Part shown: one piece after another, positions 1 to 7,212 of the stretch
How positions within the stretch are numbered: the first letter of the stretch is position 1
How the letters are laid out: each line of letters begins with the position of its first letter
From: Bordetella parapertussis
Lineage (GTDB): Bacteria > Pseudomonadota > Gammaproteobacteria > Burkholderiales > Casimicrobiaceae
Direction of reading: 5' to 3'
NCBI GenBank assembly: GCA_943331295.2
Contig: CALQLA020000053.1
Location: 1-33,547 of the forward strand
Length of the DNA stretch: 33,547 nucleotides
The notes under the pieces: model-generated
The model's database searches: none
Told to the model about the DNA's origin: nothing
Seen by the model: the letters and a program-made list of their open reading frames with translations, nothing else
Program-made: the position numbers and the translations under genes

Positions 1-2
1 AA

Positions 3-130
3 GGGAAGTCGTGCTCCCCCTTGGGGGGCAGCGAGCAACGCGAGCGTGGGGGCGGTCGACTTCCCGCCGGGCCGTCCCCAGGGAAGTCGTGCTCCCCCTT
101 GGGGGGCAGCGAGCCTAGCGAGCGTGGGGG
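3..130. repeat. Two direct copies of a ~50-bp GC-rich element, period 78
   Basis: Copies lie at 3-52 and 81-130. Their first 34 bases are identical and they share the tail GCGAGCGTGGGGG; only three bases between these blocks differ. Each copy contains a C-run/G-run inverted repeat (CTCCCCCTTGGGGGG) able to form a short hairpin. Elements of this style are common between genes in Burkholderiales (recollection of genome style, not a search). The period is a multiple of three, so a minus-strand reading frame starting at 137 stays open to the window edge, but it encodes only the repeat and looks non-coding. The copies fill the space after the TRAP small permease gene, where the large permease would be expected. 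Confidence 0.8.
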
Positions 131-138
131 TCGTCATC

Positions 139-714
139 TCATGCGCCCCAGCGCGCCTCGCGCGAATCCCCGCGGGCGATCCGCAGCAGATCCCACAGCA
201 CCCACACCAGCATCGCCGCACACCCGACCGGCATGCCGAAGTACTGGACGGACATGGGGACGTGCAGCACCGTCAGCTCGTTGCCCCAGCCTGCAATGGT
301 GAGGTTGATGCCGTACCAGATCAGCGTCCCGAGCACGATCGCGGCGAACACGCCCACGGCCGCGTCGGCGGCGCGCCGCGCCCCGCCGGACAGCATGTCG
401 ATGAACTCGGTGATCGTCATCTGCGCGCCGCGCCGCGCCGCGCAGGCGCCCCCGAGGAACGTCACCCACACCATCAGCAGTTCCGCGAGCTCGGTCACCC
501 AGGCGAAATCCCTGCTGACGACGTGCAGCAGGACGTTCGCGAACACCAGTGCGATCATCGTCGCGCCGATGGCCACCACCGTCCAGTCCACCGCCGCGCC
601 GAACGCGGCGAGCAAGGGGGGCGCGGGCGGGGCCGGCGGCAGCAACCCGCCGCCGCGGGCGCCGGTGTCGTCGGCGTGCCGGCCATCGCCTGCGGACGCA
701 TTGGAATCGGTCAT
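139..714 (-). CDS. TRAP transporter small permease (DctQ family)
   Basis: A 191-residue integral membrane protein with a hydrophilic N-terminus (about 1-30) followed by four hydrophobic segments, the arrangement of the small membrane subunit of TRAP transporters. It would sit in the inner membrane and work with the periplasmic binding protein encoded just upstream (stop at 797) and a large permease, using an ion gradient to import an organic acid. The second half has the typical pattern of a conserved Trp-Val-Thr-Phe-Leu-Gly-Gly stretch followed by an Arg-Arg-Gly loop (about residues 91-106). The ATG at 714 is the first start after the upstream stop. Oddly, no large permease (DctM) begins in the 138 bases after its stop; a repeat element occupies that space. 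Confidence 0.88.
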   Translation of the reverse strand: MTDSNASAGDGRHADDTGARGGGLLPPAPPAPPLLAAFGAAVDWTVVAIGATMIALVFANVLLHVVSRDFAWVTELAELLMVWVTFLGGACAARRGAQMTITEFIDMLSGGARRAADAAVGVFAAIVLGTLIWYGINLTIAGWGNELTVLHVPMSVQYFGMPVGCAAMLVWVLWDLLRIARGDSREARWGA

Positions 715-796
715 CTGCGGTTCACCCCGGGCAGTGGGAGGCGCCCCCGGTGCGACGGCCGGGGGGGAATCGGAGCCGGGCCGTCTGCCGGCCGGG

Positions 797-1810
797 TCAC
801 TTCGCCGGAACGGCGCGGCGCACGCTTTCCGCGTCGGCGAGGATGCCGTCGACGTCGGCGCCGTATTTCGCCTTCGCCTGCTCGAACACGGGCTTCACCG
901 CGTCGCGCCACGGCCCGATGTTCGGCCGCGTGATCTTGGCGCCCTTGCCTTCCATCTCCTTCAGCTGGCGATCGTCGTTGCCGCTCACTTCCTTGCGGCT
1001 CCAGTCGGCGGCCTCCCTGGCGGCCCGGGTGACCGCGTCGCGATCCGCCGGCGACAGCTTCTGCCAGGTCTTCTCGGAGATGGTGAGCGGGATCGGGCTG
1101 TAGACGTGCTGCGTCAGCGTCACGTACGGCGCGACCTCGTAGAACTTGTTCGCGTGGATCGTGTCGATCGGGTTCTCCTGCCCGCTGACGGTGCCCTGCT
1201 GGATCGCCAGGTAGACCTCGGGCAGCGGCATGATCTGGACGCTGAAGCCCATCGCCTCGAGCTGCCAGCGCATCATCTCGTTCGGGAAGCTGCGCAGCTT
1301 CTTGCCCTTGGCGTCGGCGGGCGTGTTGAGCGGGTCCTTGGTCGTCATCGAGCGGAAGCCCGCCTCGAACGTCGAAAGGAAGCGAAAGCCCTTCTCCGGC
1401 CCCTTCGCGAACTGCGCCTGCATCCACTTCGACTCGTCGTACAGCTTCCAGCCCTGCTGGTAGCTTTCCAGCATGAACGGCAGCGCGGTGAGATTCAGCG
1501 TCGGGATGTGCGTCGCATAGGTGCCGGTACCCGTGACCGTGAAGTCGATGCCGCCCAGCTGCAGCTGCTCGACGCCCTTCGGGTCGTTGGCAAGCTGTCC
1601 GGCCGGGTAGACCTGCACCTTGTAGCGCCCCTGCGTGTACTGCTCGACCTTCTGCCCGAAGAGTTCCGCCGCCTTCTGCCGGGCGCCGCCCGGCTGGTCG
1701 GTGTGGCTGAACTTGAGGACGGTCTGCGCCTGCGCCACCGGCACGAACGCCACTGTGGCGGCCAGGGCGGCGGCGACGGCGAATTGCTGCACGAACAGTC
1801 TGCGGTTCAT
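797..1810 (-). CDS. TRAP transporter solute-binding protein (DctP family)
   Basis: A 337-residue periplasmic protein. Residues 1-28 form a signal peptide ending Val-Ala-Gln-Ala. The mature part begins with LKFSHTDQPGG, the usual start of the DctP fold, and contains the conserved region around GFRSMTTKDPLNTPADAKGK and a QENPIDTI motif in the ligand-binding half. The start at 1810 is fixed by a strong ribosome binding site (AAAGGAGG, 8 bases before the ATG) and by the signal peptide; the frame is open much farther upstream, but that part is a shadow of the next gene. The protein would capture the substrate and hand it to the permease. Its place behind a lactonase and two oxidoreductases suggests a sugar acid or hydroxy acid; the exact ligand cannot be read from sequence. 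Confidence 0.93.
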   Translation of the reverse strand: MNRRLFVQQFAVAAALAATVAFVPVAQAQTVLKFSHTDQPGGARQKAAELFGQKVEQYTQGRYKVQVYPAGQLANDPKGVEQLQLGGIDFTVTGTGTYATHIPTLNLTALPFMLESYQQGWKLYDESKWMQAQFAKGPEKGFRFLSTFEAGFRSMTTKDPLNTPADAKGKKLRSFPNEMMRWQLEAMGFSVQIMPLPEVYLAIQQGTVSGQENPIDTIHANKFYEVAPYVTLTQHVYSPIPLTISEKTWQKLSPADRDAVTRAAREAADWSRKEVSGNDDRQLKEMEGKGAKITRPNIGPWRDAVKPVFEQAKAKYGADVDGILADAESVRRAVPAK

Positions 1811-1835
1811 CAGGGTCTCCTCCTTTCTCGTGGGG

Positions 1836-2915
1836 TCAAGCGGGAACTGCACCGGCGCGAGCCGGCTCCGGCTGCAGCGGATCGAACGAGGCAAGCTCGA
1901 TGCGGCGACCGTCCGCCGCCGAGCGGTACACCGCCTCCTGCACGCGCAGGTTGGCAAGGTAGTCGCGCGCCGTGTTCTCGAGCGGCGCGCCGGACACGAA
2001 GTGAGCGACGACGTGGCGCTGCAGCCACTCGCAGGCGCCGCCGCCGAAGGTGTCATCGGGGCCGCGGTCGTAGGCGTGCGGCGTCTCCGGCCGCTGGTGC
2101 GGCTTCCACCAGAGCCCCGCGTCGCCGTCGAGGCGCAACACCCCGGCCGAGCCCTCGATCCAGGCTTCGCCCATCGTGCGCCGCGGGTTGTCCGCCACAT
2201 GGTCGTTGAGGCGGTTGCCGTCGAAGAGCCCGGCCGCGCCGTCGCCGAATTCGAACACGACGTAACCGGCGTCCTCGCCGGCGATCGCCGGGTTGATCCG
2301 GCGCAGCCGCGCGTAGACGGCGGCGACGTCGCCCATCAGGTAGCGGAACGTATCGATCCAGTGGATCGCCGTCTCGGTGACGAGGAAGCGCGGCATCTGC
2401 TGGAAGTACGGCTGCCGGTCGAGGTACGCGCGCGGCCCCTGCCCGTCGCCCGGTCGCAGCCGGAACGCGACCGCGTGCAGCCTGCCGAGCTGCCCCGCGT
2501 CGATCAGCCGCTTCGCCTCGCGGTACCACGGCTGCCAGCGGATGTTCTCGTGGACGACGAGCGGCACCCGCGCCCGCTCGGCCAGCTCGGTCATCGCGAC
2601 CGCGTCGGCGTACGAGGTGCCGAACGGCTTCTGGCAGATCGTCGGGATGCCGCGCGCGACCGTTTTCGCGACGAATGCGCCATGCGTCGCCGGCGGCGTG
2701 ATGAGATCGACGAGATCGGGCCGCACCGCGTCCAGCGCCGCGTCGAGGTCGGCGTGCACCGCGGGGATCCCGTAGCGGTCGGCCAGCGCGCGCGCCTTCG
2801 CCTGGTCGCGATTGACGATCGCGACGCACTCGGCGTCGGCGATGTTGCGCCAGCCGAGATACTGGAACTGGCTGAAGTAGCCGGCACCGACGCCCAGCAC
2901 GCGAAGCTTCGACAT
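1836..2915 (-). CDS. Gfo/Idh/MocA family NAD(P)-dependent oxidoreductase
   Basis: A 359-residue cytoplasmic dehydrogenase. The N-terminus carries a Rossmann nucleotide-binding segment (VLGVGAGYF, residues 6-14), followed by the usual beta-alpha repeats and a Gfo/Idh C-terminal domain with a substrate pocket around DTFRYLMGD. The family oxidises a sugar or cyclitol hydroxyl using NAD(P). The conserved Glu-Lys-Pro loop appears here as CQKP (94-97): the lysine is kept and the glutamate is replaced by glutamine, a variant that occurs in the family. The start at 2915 follows a GGGAGG site; the longer frame would overlap the preceding gene. It sits 10 bases after the dehydrogenase gene and 25 bases before the TRAP binding protein, so it is co-transcribed and probably acts on the imported compound. 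Confidence 0.9.
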   Translation of the reverse strand: MSKLRVLGVGAGYFSQFQYLGWRNIADAECVAIVNRDQAKARALADRYGIPAVHADLDAALDAVRPDLVDLITPPATHGAFVAKTVARGIPTICQKPFGTSYADAVAMTELAERARVPLVVHENIRWQPWYREAKRLIDAGQLGRLHAVAFRLRPGDGQGPRAYLDRQPYFQQMPRFLVTETAIHWIDTFRYLMGDVAAVYARLRRINPAIAGEDAGYVVFEFGDGAAGLFDGNRLNDHVADNPRRTMGEAWIEGSAGVLRLDGDAGLWWKPHQRPETPHAYDRGPDDTFGGGACEWLQRHVVAHFVSGAPLENTARDYLANLRVQEAVYRSAADGRRIELASFDPLQPEPARAGAVPA

Positions 2916-2925
2916 CGCGGCCTCC

Positions 2926-4020
2926 CTACAGGTTGGACGCAACCGCGGCGGCGATCGCGCTGGTGCCGTCGCGGCCGCCGAATTCGAACGGCTTCACCTT
3001 GCCCGACGCGTACGCCACGTCGACCGCTCGCTCCAGCCGCCGCGCGTCGGCGGCAAGCGCGTCGATGCCGGTGCGCTCGGCCAGCCAGTCGAGCATCAGC
3101 GCGGCGGAGAGGATCGTCGCGGTGGGATTCGCCTTGCACTGGCCGGCGATGTCGGGCGCTGAACCGTGGCAGGGCTGGAAGAGTCCGTGCGCGTCGCCGA
3201 TGTCGCCCGACGGCGCCATGCCCATGCCGCCGACCAGCCCGGCGGTCAGGTCCGACAGGATGTCGCCGAACATGTTCTCGGTGACGAGCACGTCGTAGTC
3301 CCACGGCTTCCGGATCATGTCGAGGGCGGTGGCGTCGACGTAGTTGTGCGCCGCCACGACGTCGGGAAAGCGGAGGGCGCGCTCGTCGAACACCTTGCGG
3401 AAGAACGCCATCGAGCGGAACACGTTGGCCTTGTCGACGCAGGTCACGCGCCCGGGAAGCCCGCGCGCCTTGCGCCGCTGCGCGAGGCGGAACGCGAAGT
3501 CGTGCACGCGCTCGGAGCCGGCGCGGGTGATGACCATCGTGTCGCGCGCCTCGCGGTCGTCGATCACCACGCCCTTGCCGCGCGATGCGAAGAGGCCCTC
3601 GGTCGATTCGCGGATGACCACGAGGTCGATCGCGGCGGCGCGCGGGTCGGCGAGCGGCAGCGCGATGCCCGGAATCGCCCTGGCGGGACGAACGCCGGCA
3701 TACAGCTCGAGCTCGACGCGCAGGTCGAGCTGCGGCGCGATCTCGGTGCCGTCGGGATAGCGAATCTCGGGCCAGCCCATCGCGCCGAACAGCGTGGCGT
3801 CGGCCTCCCGCGCCGCGGCGAGCGTGGCGGGCGGCAGCGCGACGCCGGTCGCCTTGTAGTGCTGCGCGCCGGCGGGATGGGACGCGAACCGGAACGCGTA
3901 CGGGGCATTGCGCGAAAGCTGTTCCAGCAGCGGCACGGTGGCGTCGATCACTTCCGGGCCGATGCCGTCGCCGGGCAGGACGGCGATCTGGAGGATGGGG
4001 GGCGAGGCGGGAGACGTCAT
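2926..4020 (-). CDS. Isocitrate/isopropylmalate dehydrogenase family (beta-hydroxyacid oxidative decarboxylase)
   Basis: A 364-residue cytoplasmic enzyme of the family that includes isopropylmalate, isocitrate, homoisocitrate and tartrate dehydrogenases. Visible marks are the N-terminal VLPGDGIGPEV, the IRESTEGLF substrate loop, the catalytic Lys in VTCVDKANVFRS, the metal-binding aspartates in MFGDILSD and the cofactor-binding CHGSAPDIAGQ. The reaction would be NAD(P)- and divalent-metal-dependent oxidation and decarboxylation of a 2-hydroxyacid. It lies in a catabolic operon, not with leu genes, so leucine synthesis is unlikely; a tartrate- or malate-like substrate is possible. The start at 4020 lies 7 bases after the GntR stop codon; the longer frame would overlap that gene. 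Confidence 0.88.
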   Translation of the reverse strand: MTSPASPPILQIAVLPGDGIGPEVIDATVPLLEQLSRNAPYAFRFASHPAGAQHYKATGVALPPATLAAAREADATLFGAMGWPEIRYPDGTEIAPQLDLRVELELYAGVRPARAIPGIALPLADPRAAAIDLVVIRESTEGLFASRGKGVVIDDREARDTMVITRAGSERVHDFAFRLAQRRKARGLPGRVTCVDKANVFRSMAFFRKVFDERALRFPDVVAAHNYVDATALDMIRKPWDYDVLVTENMFGDILSDLTAGLVGGMGMAPSGDIGDAHGLFQPCHGSAPDIAGQCKANPTATILSAALMLDWLAERTGIDALAADARRLERAVDVAYASGKVKPFEFGGRDGTSAIAAAVASNL

Positions 4021-4027
4021 GGAATTC

Positions 4028-4744
4028 TCACAGGTTCTTGAGTCGGTATTGTTCGAGGATCGCAAGGAGTTCTCGGCCGCCGCGCTCGCGATGGGCGCGG
4101 TGGTTGTCGCAGGCGGCGCGGGCGTCGCCGGCGCGGATGTTCTCGACCACGGCCATGTGCTCGCGGGTCGAGTGCGTCGGCTTCGGCCGCATGCGCAGCG
4201 TCACCATCCGCGCGCGATGCGCCCGGTCCCAGCAGTTCTGCACGGCTTCGATGATCAGGCGGTTGCCGGACAGCGCGACCAGGTGCCGGTGAAAGCTTTC
4301 GTCGGCGACAGCCCACGCGTCGAGGTCGTCGGCCTTGAGCGCGCGGCCCATGTCGCGCGTGGCGTCGAGCAGCGGCTTCAATTGCTTCTCGTCCGGCCGG
4401 CGGCGCGCGGCGAGGTCGGCCGCCATCGCTTCCAGCGCAGTGAGCATCTCGTAGATGTCGCGCATGTCGTCGGCCGAGACGGGCAGCACGCTCATGCCGT
4501 GGCGCGGGACCACCTCGACCAGGCCCTCCCGGGCGAGGCGCAGCAGTGCCTCGCGCACCGGCGTGCGGCTCATCCCGAGCGCAAGCGCCAGTTCCTGCTC
4601 CAGCGCGCGATAGCCGGGAGGCCAGGCGTTGTCGAGGATGCGCTGGCGCATCGTCCGGTACGCGGACTCGACCAGCGACCCGCCGGCCGGCGCCGCACCC
4701 GCCGGCGCCGGCTGCTGCCGCGGCGGCACGCGGGCGGCACTCAT
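4028..4744 (-). CDS. GntR family transcriptional regulator, FCD domain (FadR subfamily)
   Basis: A 238-residue DNA-binding regulator. An N-terminal winged helix-turn-helix (about residues 23-90, containing ALEQELALALGMSRTPVREA) is followed by an all-helical FCD ligand-binding domain with the spaced Asp/His residues that bind a metal in this group (DESFHRHL, HMAVV, HRAH). Proteins of this kind usually repress a catabolic operon until a pathway intermediate binds. The ATG at 4744 overlaps the stop of the lactonase gene by four bases (ATGA), showing translational coupling. Three related palindromic sites at 5785-5841 in the operon's promoter are the likely targets, giving autoregulation of the whole operon. 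Confidence 0.92.
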   Translation of the reverse strand: MSAARVPPRQQPAPAGAAPAGGSLVESAYRTMRQRILDNAWPPGYRALEQELALALGMSRTPVREALLRLAREGLVEVVPRHGMSVLPVSADDMRDIYEMLTALEAMAADLAARRRPDEKQLKPLLDATRDMGRALKADDLDAWAVADESFHRHLVALSGNRLIIEAVQNCWDRAHRARMVTLRMRPKPTHSTREHMAVVENIRAGDARAACDNHRAHRERGGRELLAILEQYRLKNL

Positions 4745-5730
4745 GCCGTCCAGCCCCAGTGGGCCGGCGCGAGCCCCGCGACCGGTGAGCGGAACGCGTA
4801 GATCGTGTCGTCGAGCAGGCAGCCGAGGTATGCGGTGCGCCGGTCGGCGCCGCCGAAGGCGATGCTGGAGATGTTGCGCAGCATCCGGCTCTGCGCGGTG
4901 TCGAGCTGCGGCCGGCCAAGCTCGCCGGCGACGTACGCCGCCTCGACCCACGCGAGGTGCGCCGGATCGGAATCCTCGACGACGGTTGCGATGCTGCGGT
5001 CGGGGGCAACGCGCAGCACCCGGTTGCTGACGATCGACACGACCCACAGGTGGCCGGCCTCGTCGAACGCCATGCCGTCGGGAAACGTGCCCGGGCCGTA
5101 CTCGACGTAGACTTCGCGCGCGCCGAGGCTGCCGTCGGGACGCACGGGAAAGCGGGAGGTGAGCCGCGCGAACGTTTCGTTGACGTACAGCCATTCGCCG
5201 CGCGCGTCGAGGATGGCCTCGTTGGTGTAGCCCAGGCCGTCGGCGACGATCCGCGCGCCGCGCCGGTCGACCAGAACGACGAAGCCGTCGCCCGCGTTGC
5301 GACGATAGCCGAGCGAGCGCGGCACGAGGCGGGTGCTGACCGTGATCCACACGCGCTGCAGCGCGTCCTCGACGACGAAGTTCGACGGCGGCAGGTCGAT
5401 GCCATCCACCGTCTCGAGGAACGGCCGCACGGCACCGTCGCGGGAAAGGGCGAAGACGCCACCCCGATCCACGCCCAGGTCCGCGAACAGGAATGAGCCG
5501 TCGGGGCGCAGCGCGATGGCGTTCGGCCGTGCCGGGCGGCCGCCCGGCAGGTCGCAACGATAGAGCGCCTGCGTGCCGTCCGGACCGATATGCGCGACGC
5601 CGCCGCGCCAGTCGGCGGTGTAGATGTCGCCTCCCGCCGTGGCGAGCACGCACTCCGGGCGGTTGAGGCCCGTGCCGACGCGCGTGATCGATGCCGGATC
5701 GATCGCGGCGTTGCCGGGGGCAGCGTTCAT
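4741..5730 (-). CDS. SMP-30/gluconolactonase/LRE family protein
   Basis: A 329-residue protein expected to form a six-bladed beta-propeller. It carries the family's metal-ligand regions: LNRPECVL near the N-terminus (Glu26), LGYTNEAIL in the middle and FPDGMAFDEAGHLWV in the second half. Family members hydrolyse sugar lactones with a divalent metal. There is no signal peptide, so it should be cytoplasmic. The ATG at 5730 follows a GAGGAGG-type ribosome binding site. It is the first gene of the six-gene operon that includes a GntR regulator, two dehydrogenases and TRAP genes, so it probably opens a lactone made during oxidation of the imported sugar acid. Confidence 0.9.
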   Translation of the reverse strand: MNAAPGNAAIDPASITRVGTGLNRPECVLATAGGDIYTADWRGGVAHIGPDGTQALYRCDLPGGRPARPNAIALRPDGSFLFADLGVDRGGVFALSRDGAVRPFLETVDGIDLPPSNFVVEDALQRVWITVSTRLVPRSLGYRRNAGDGFVVLVDRRGARIVADGLGYTNEAILDARGEWLYVNETFARLTSRFPVRPDGSLGAREVYVEYGPGTFPDGMAFDEAGHLWVVSIVSNRVLRVAPDRSIATVVEDSDPAHLAWVEAAYVAGELGRPQLDTAQSRMLRNISSIAFGGADRRTAYLGCLLDDTIYAFRSPVAGLAPAHWGWTA

Positions 5731-5784
5731 CGTGGAACTCCTCCTCGCGGGCCCGGGCGCGCATGCCGCGCCGGATCCGCCTTC

Positions 5785-5841
5785 TACGCGTACGACGTGC
5801 GCGACTGGGTCGACTTATACGTGTACGACAACGTATACGTT
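5785..5841. promoter_or_regulatory. Cluster of three related palindromic sites, likely GntR-type operator
   Basis: The sites are TACGCGTACGAC (5785-5796), TACGTGTACGAC (5818-5829) and AACGTATACGTT (5830-5841). The third is a perfect 12-base palindrome; the first two match each other at 11 of 12 bases and are spaced 33 bases apart, close to three helical turns. The core GTNTAC/GTATAC resembles operators of FadR/VanR-type regulators (family knowledge). The third site overlaps the predicted -10 element of the lactonase operon. The most likely binder is the GntR protein encoded in that operon. Sharing with the divergent dehydrogenase gene is possible. Confidence 0.6.
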
Positions 5842-5865
5842 ATTCAAGCGCCCGGGAAATGTCAA
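5837..5865 (-). promoter_or_regulatory. Sigma-70-type promoter of the lactonase-TRAP operon
   Basis: Reading the minus strand, a perfect -35 hexamer TTGACA (5860-5865) is followed after 17 bases by TAACGT (5837-5842), a weak -10. The -10 lies partly inside the AACGTATACGTT palindrome, a typical repressor-over-promoter layout. The start codon at 5730 is roughly 100 bases downstream. Confidence 0.45.
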
Positions 5866-6098
5866 GTCCGCGGCGGGTTGGGGATTCCCTGCGGCGCGCA
5901 CTCGATGCCGACGGGGGCGTTGCTCGCCATGCCGGGGCCTCGAACGCGAACTCGCGGCGTCGGGCCGGGCTCGCTGCGACCGCGTGCCGCCAGACGATGC
6001 CTGAGATAAGGCAGGGGTATTTGAACGCGCCTCGAGCCCGCGCACGCGCTGCTGTTGTCGTTCGATCCTTTTCGACTCTCCCTGCCAAGGCCCCGCTC

Positions 6099-7130
6099 AT
6101 GTCAACCCCCATTCCCGCCACGCTGATTCCCGGCGACGGGATCGGCCCCGAGATCGTGGATGCCACGCTCGCGGCGCTCGACGCCCTCGATGCCCCTTTC
6201 GCCTGGGACACCCAGCAGGCGGGGCTCGCCGGCGTCGCGCTCGCCTCGGACCCGCTGCCGCCTGCCACGCTGGACAGCATCCGCCGCACGCGCCTCGCGC
6301 TGAAGGGACCGCTGGAAACGCCGTCGGGCGGCGGCTTCCGCTCGTCGAACGTCCGGCTGCGCGAGCAATTCCAGCTCTACGCGAACCTCCGCCCGGCGCG
6401 GACCATCGTTCCCGGCGGCCGCTTCGACAACATCGACCTCGTCGTGGTGCGGGAGAACCTCGAGGGCCTCTACATCGGCCACGAGCACTACATCCCGATC
6501 GACGACGACCCGCACGCGGTGGCGATCGCCACCGGCAGCAATACCCGCAAGGGCGGCATGCGCCTGCTCGAGTTCGCGTTCGACCACGCCATCGCCACCG
6601 GCCGGAAGAAGGTGACGATCGTGCACAAGGCCAACATCATGAAGGCGCTGACCGGCATCTTCCTCGAGACCGGCCTCGAGCTCTACGAGCGCAAGTACAA
6701 GGGCCGCTTCGAGCTCGACACGGTGATCGTCGACGCCTGCGCGATGAAGCTGGTGCTGAACCCCTGGCAGTTCGACATGCTGGTCACGACCAACCTGTTC
6801 GGCGACATCCTGTCCGACCTGGTTGCCGGGCTGGTCGGCGGTCTCGGCATGGCCCCGGGCGCCAACATCGGCGGCGACGCGGCGATCTTCGAGGCCGTGC
6901 ACGGGTCTGCGCCCGACATCGCGGGCAAGGGCATCGCGAACCCGATCGCGCTGATGCTGGCGGCGGCGATGATGCTCGACCACTGCAAGCTGGCGGACCG
7001 GGCGACCCGCCTGCGCAAGGCGATCGACGCGACGCTCAACATCGATAAGGTCCGCACCGGCGACCTGGGCGGCAACGCCGGCACCAAGGCCTTCACGCAG
7101 GCGCTGCTCGCCCGCATCCGGAACGGCTGA
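6099..7130 (+). CDS. NAD-dependent isocitrate dehydrogenase-type enzyme
   Basis: A 343-residue member of the isocitrate/isopropylmalate dehydrogenase family. It has ATLIPGDGIGPEIVDATLAA at the N-terminus, the substrate loop SSNVRLREQFQLYANLRPAR, the catalytic Lys in IVHKANIMKALTG, the metal-binding aspartates in FGDILSDL and the cofactor segment HGSAPDIAGKGIANP. The length and the SSNVxLR loop match the short NAD-linked isocitrate dehydrogenases better than isopropylmalate enzymes. It would convert isocitrate to 2-oxoglutarate in the cytoplasm. The start at 6099 was chosen because the family fold begins there; AAGG lies about 9 bases upstream. It is divergent from the lactonase operon, which contains a second, more distant paralogue. 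Confidence 0.85.
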   Translation: MSTPIPATLIPGDGIGPEIVDATLAALDALDAPFAWDTQQAGLAGVALASDPLPPATLDSIRRTRLALKGPLETPSGGGFRSSNVRLREQFQLYANLRPARTIVPGGRFDNIDLVVVRENLEGLYIGHEHYIPIDDDPHAVAIATGSNTRKGGMRLLEFAFDHAIATGRKKVTIVHKANIMKALTGIFLETGLELYERKYKGRFELDTVIVDACAMKLVLNPWQFDMLVTTNLFGDILSDLVAGLVGGLGMAPGANIGGDAAIFEAVHGSAPDIAGKGIANPIALMLAAAMMLDHCKLADRATRLRKAIDATLNIDKVRTGDLGGNAGTKAFTQALLARIRNG

Positions 7131-7169
7131 CACCCGGCGGCGCCCTTTCCGCGTCCGGGCGCGAACGGA

Positions 7170-7192
7170 ATGCCTCGCGGCGGGCGGGGCAT
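7170..7192. terminator. Possible bidirectional hairpin terminator
   Basis: ATGCCTCGC (7170-7178) can pair with GCGGGGCAT (7184-7192) around a 5-base loop, giving nine pairs with one G-T wobble. It lies between the convergent ends of the dehydrogenase (7130) and the amidohydrolase (7213). No T-tract follows on either strand, so it is only a weak candidate. Confidence 0.3.
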
Positions 7193-7212
7193 CGTCCGCG
7201 GCGCGCGCGGCG

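Noticed and set aside
233..2209. 658-codon plus-strand open frame
   Set aside because: It is antisense to the TRAP genes and the Gfo/Idh gene, which have clear motifs, signal peptides and ribosome binding sites.
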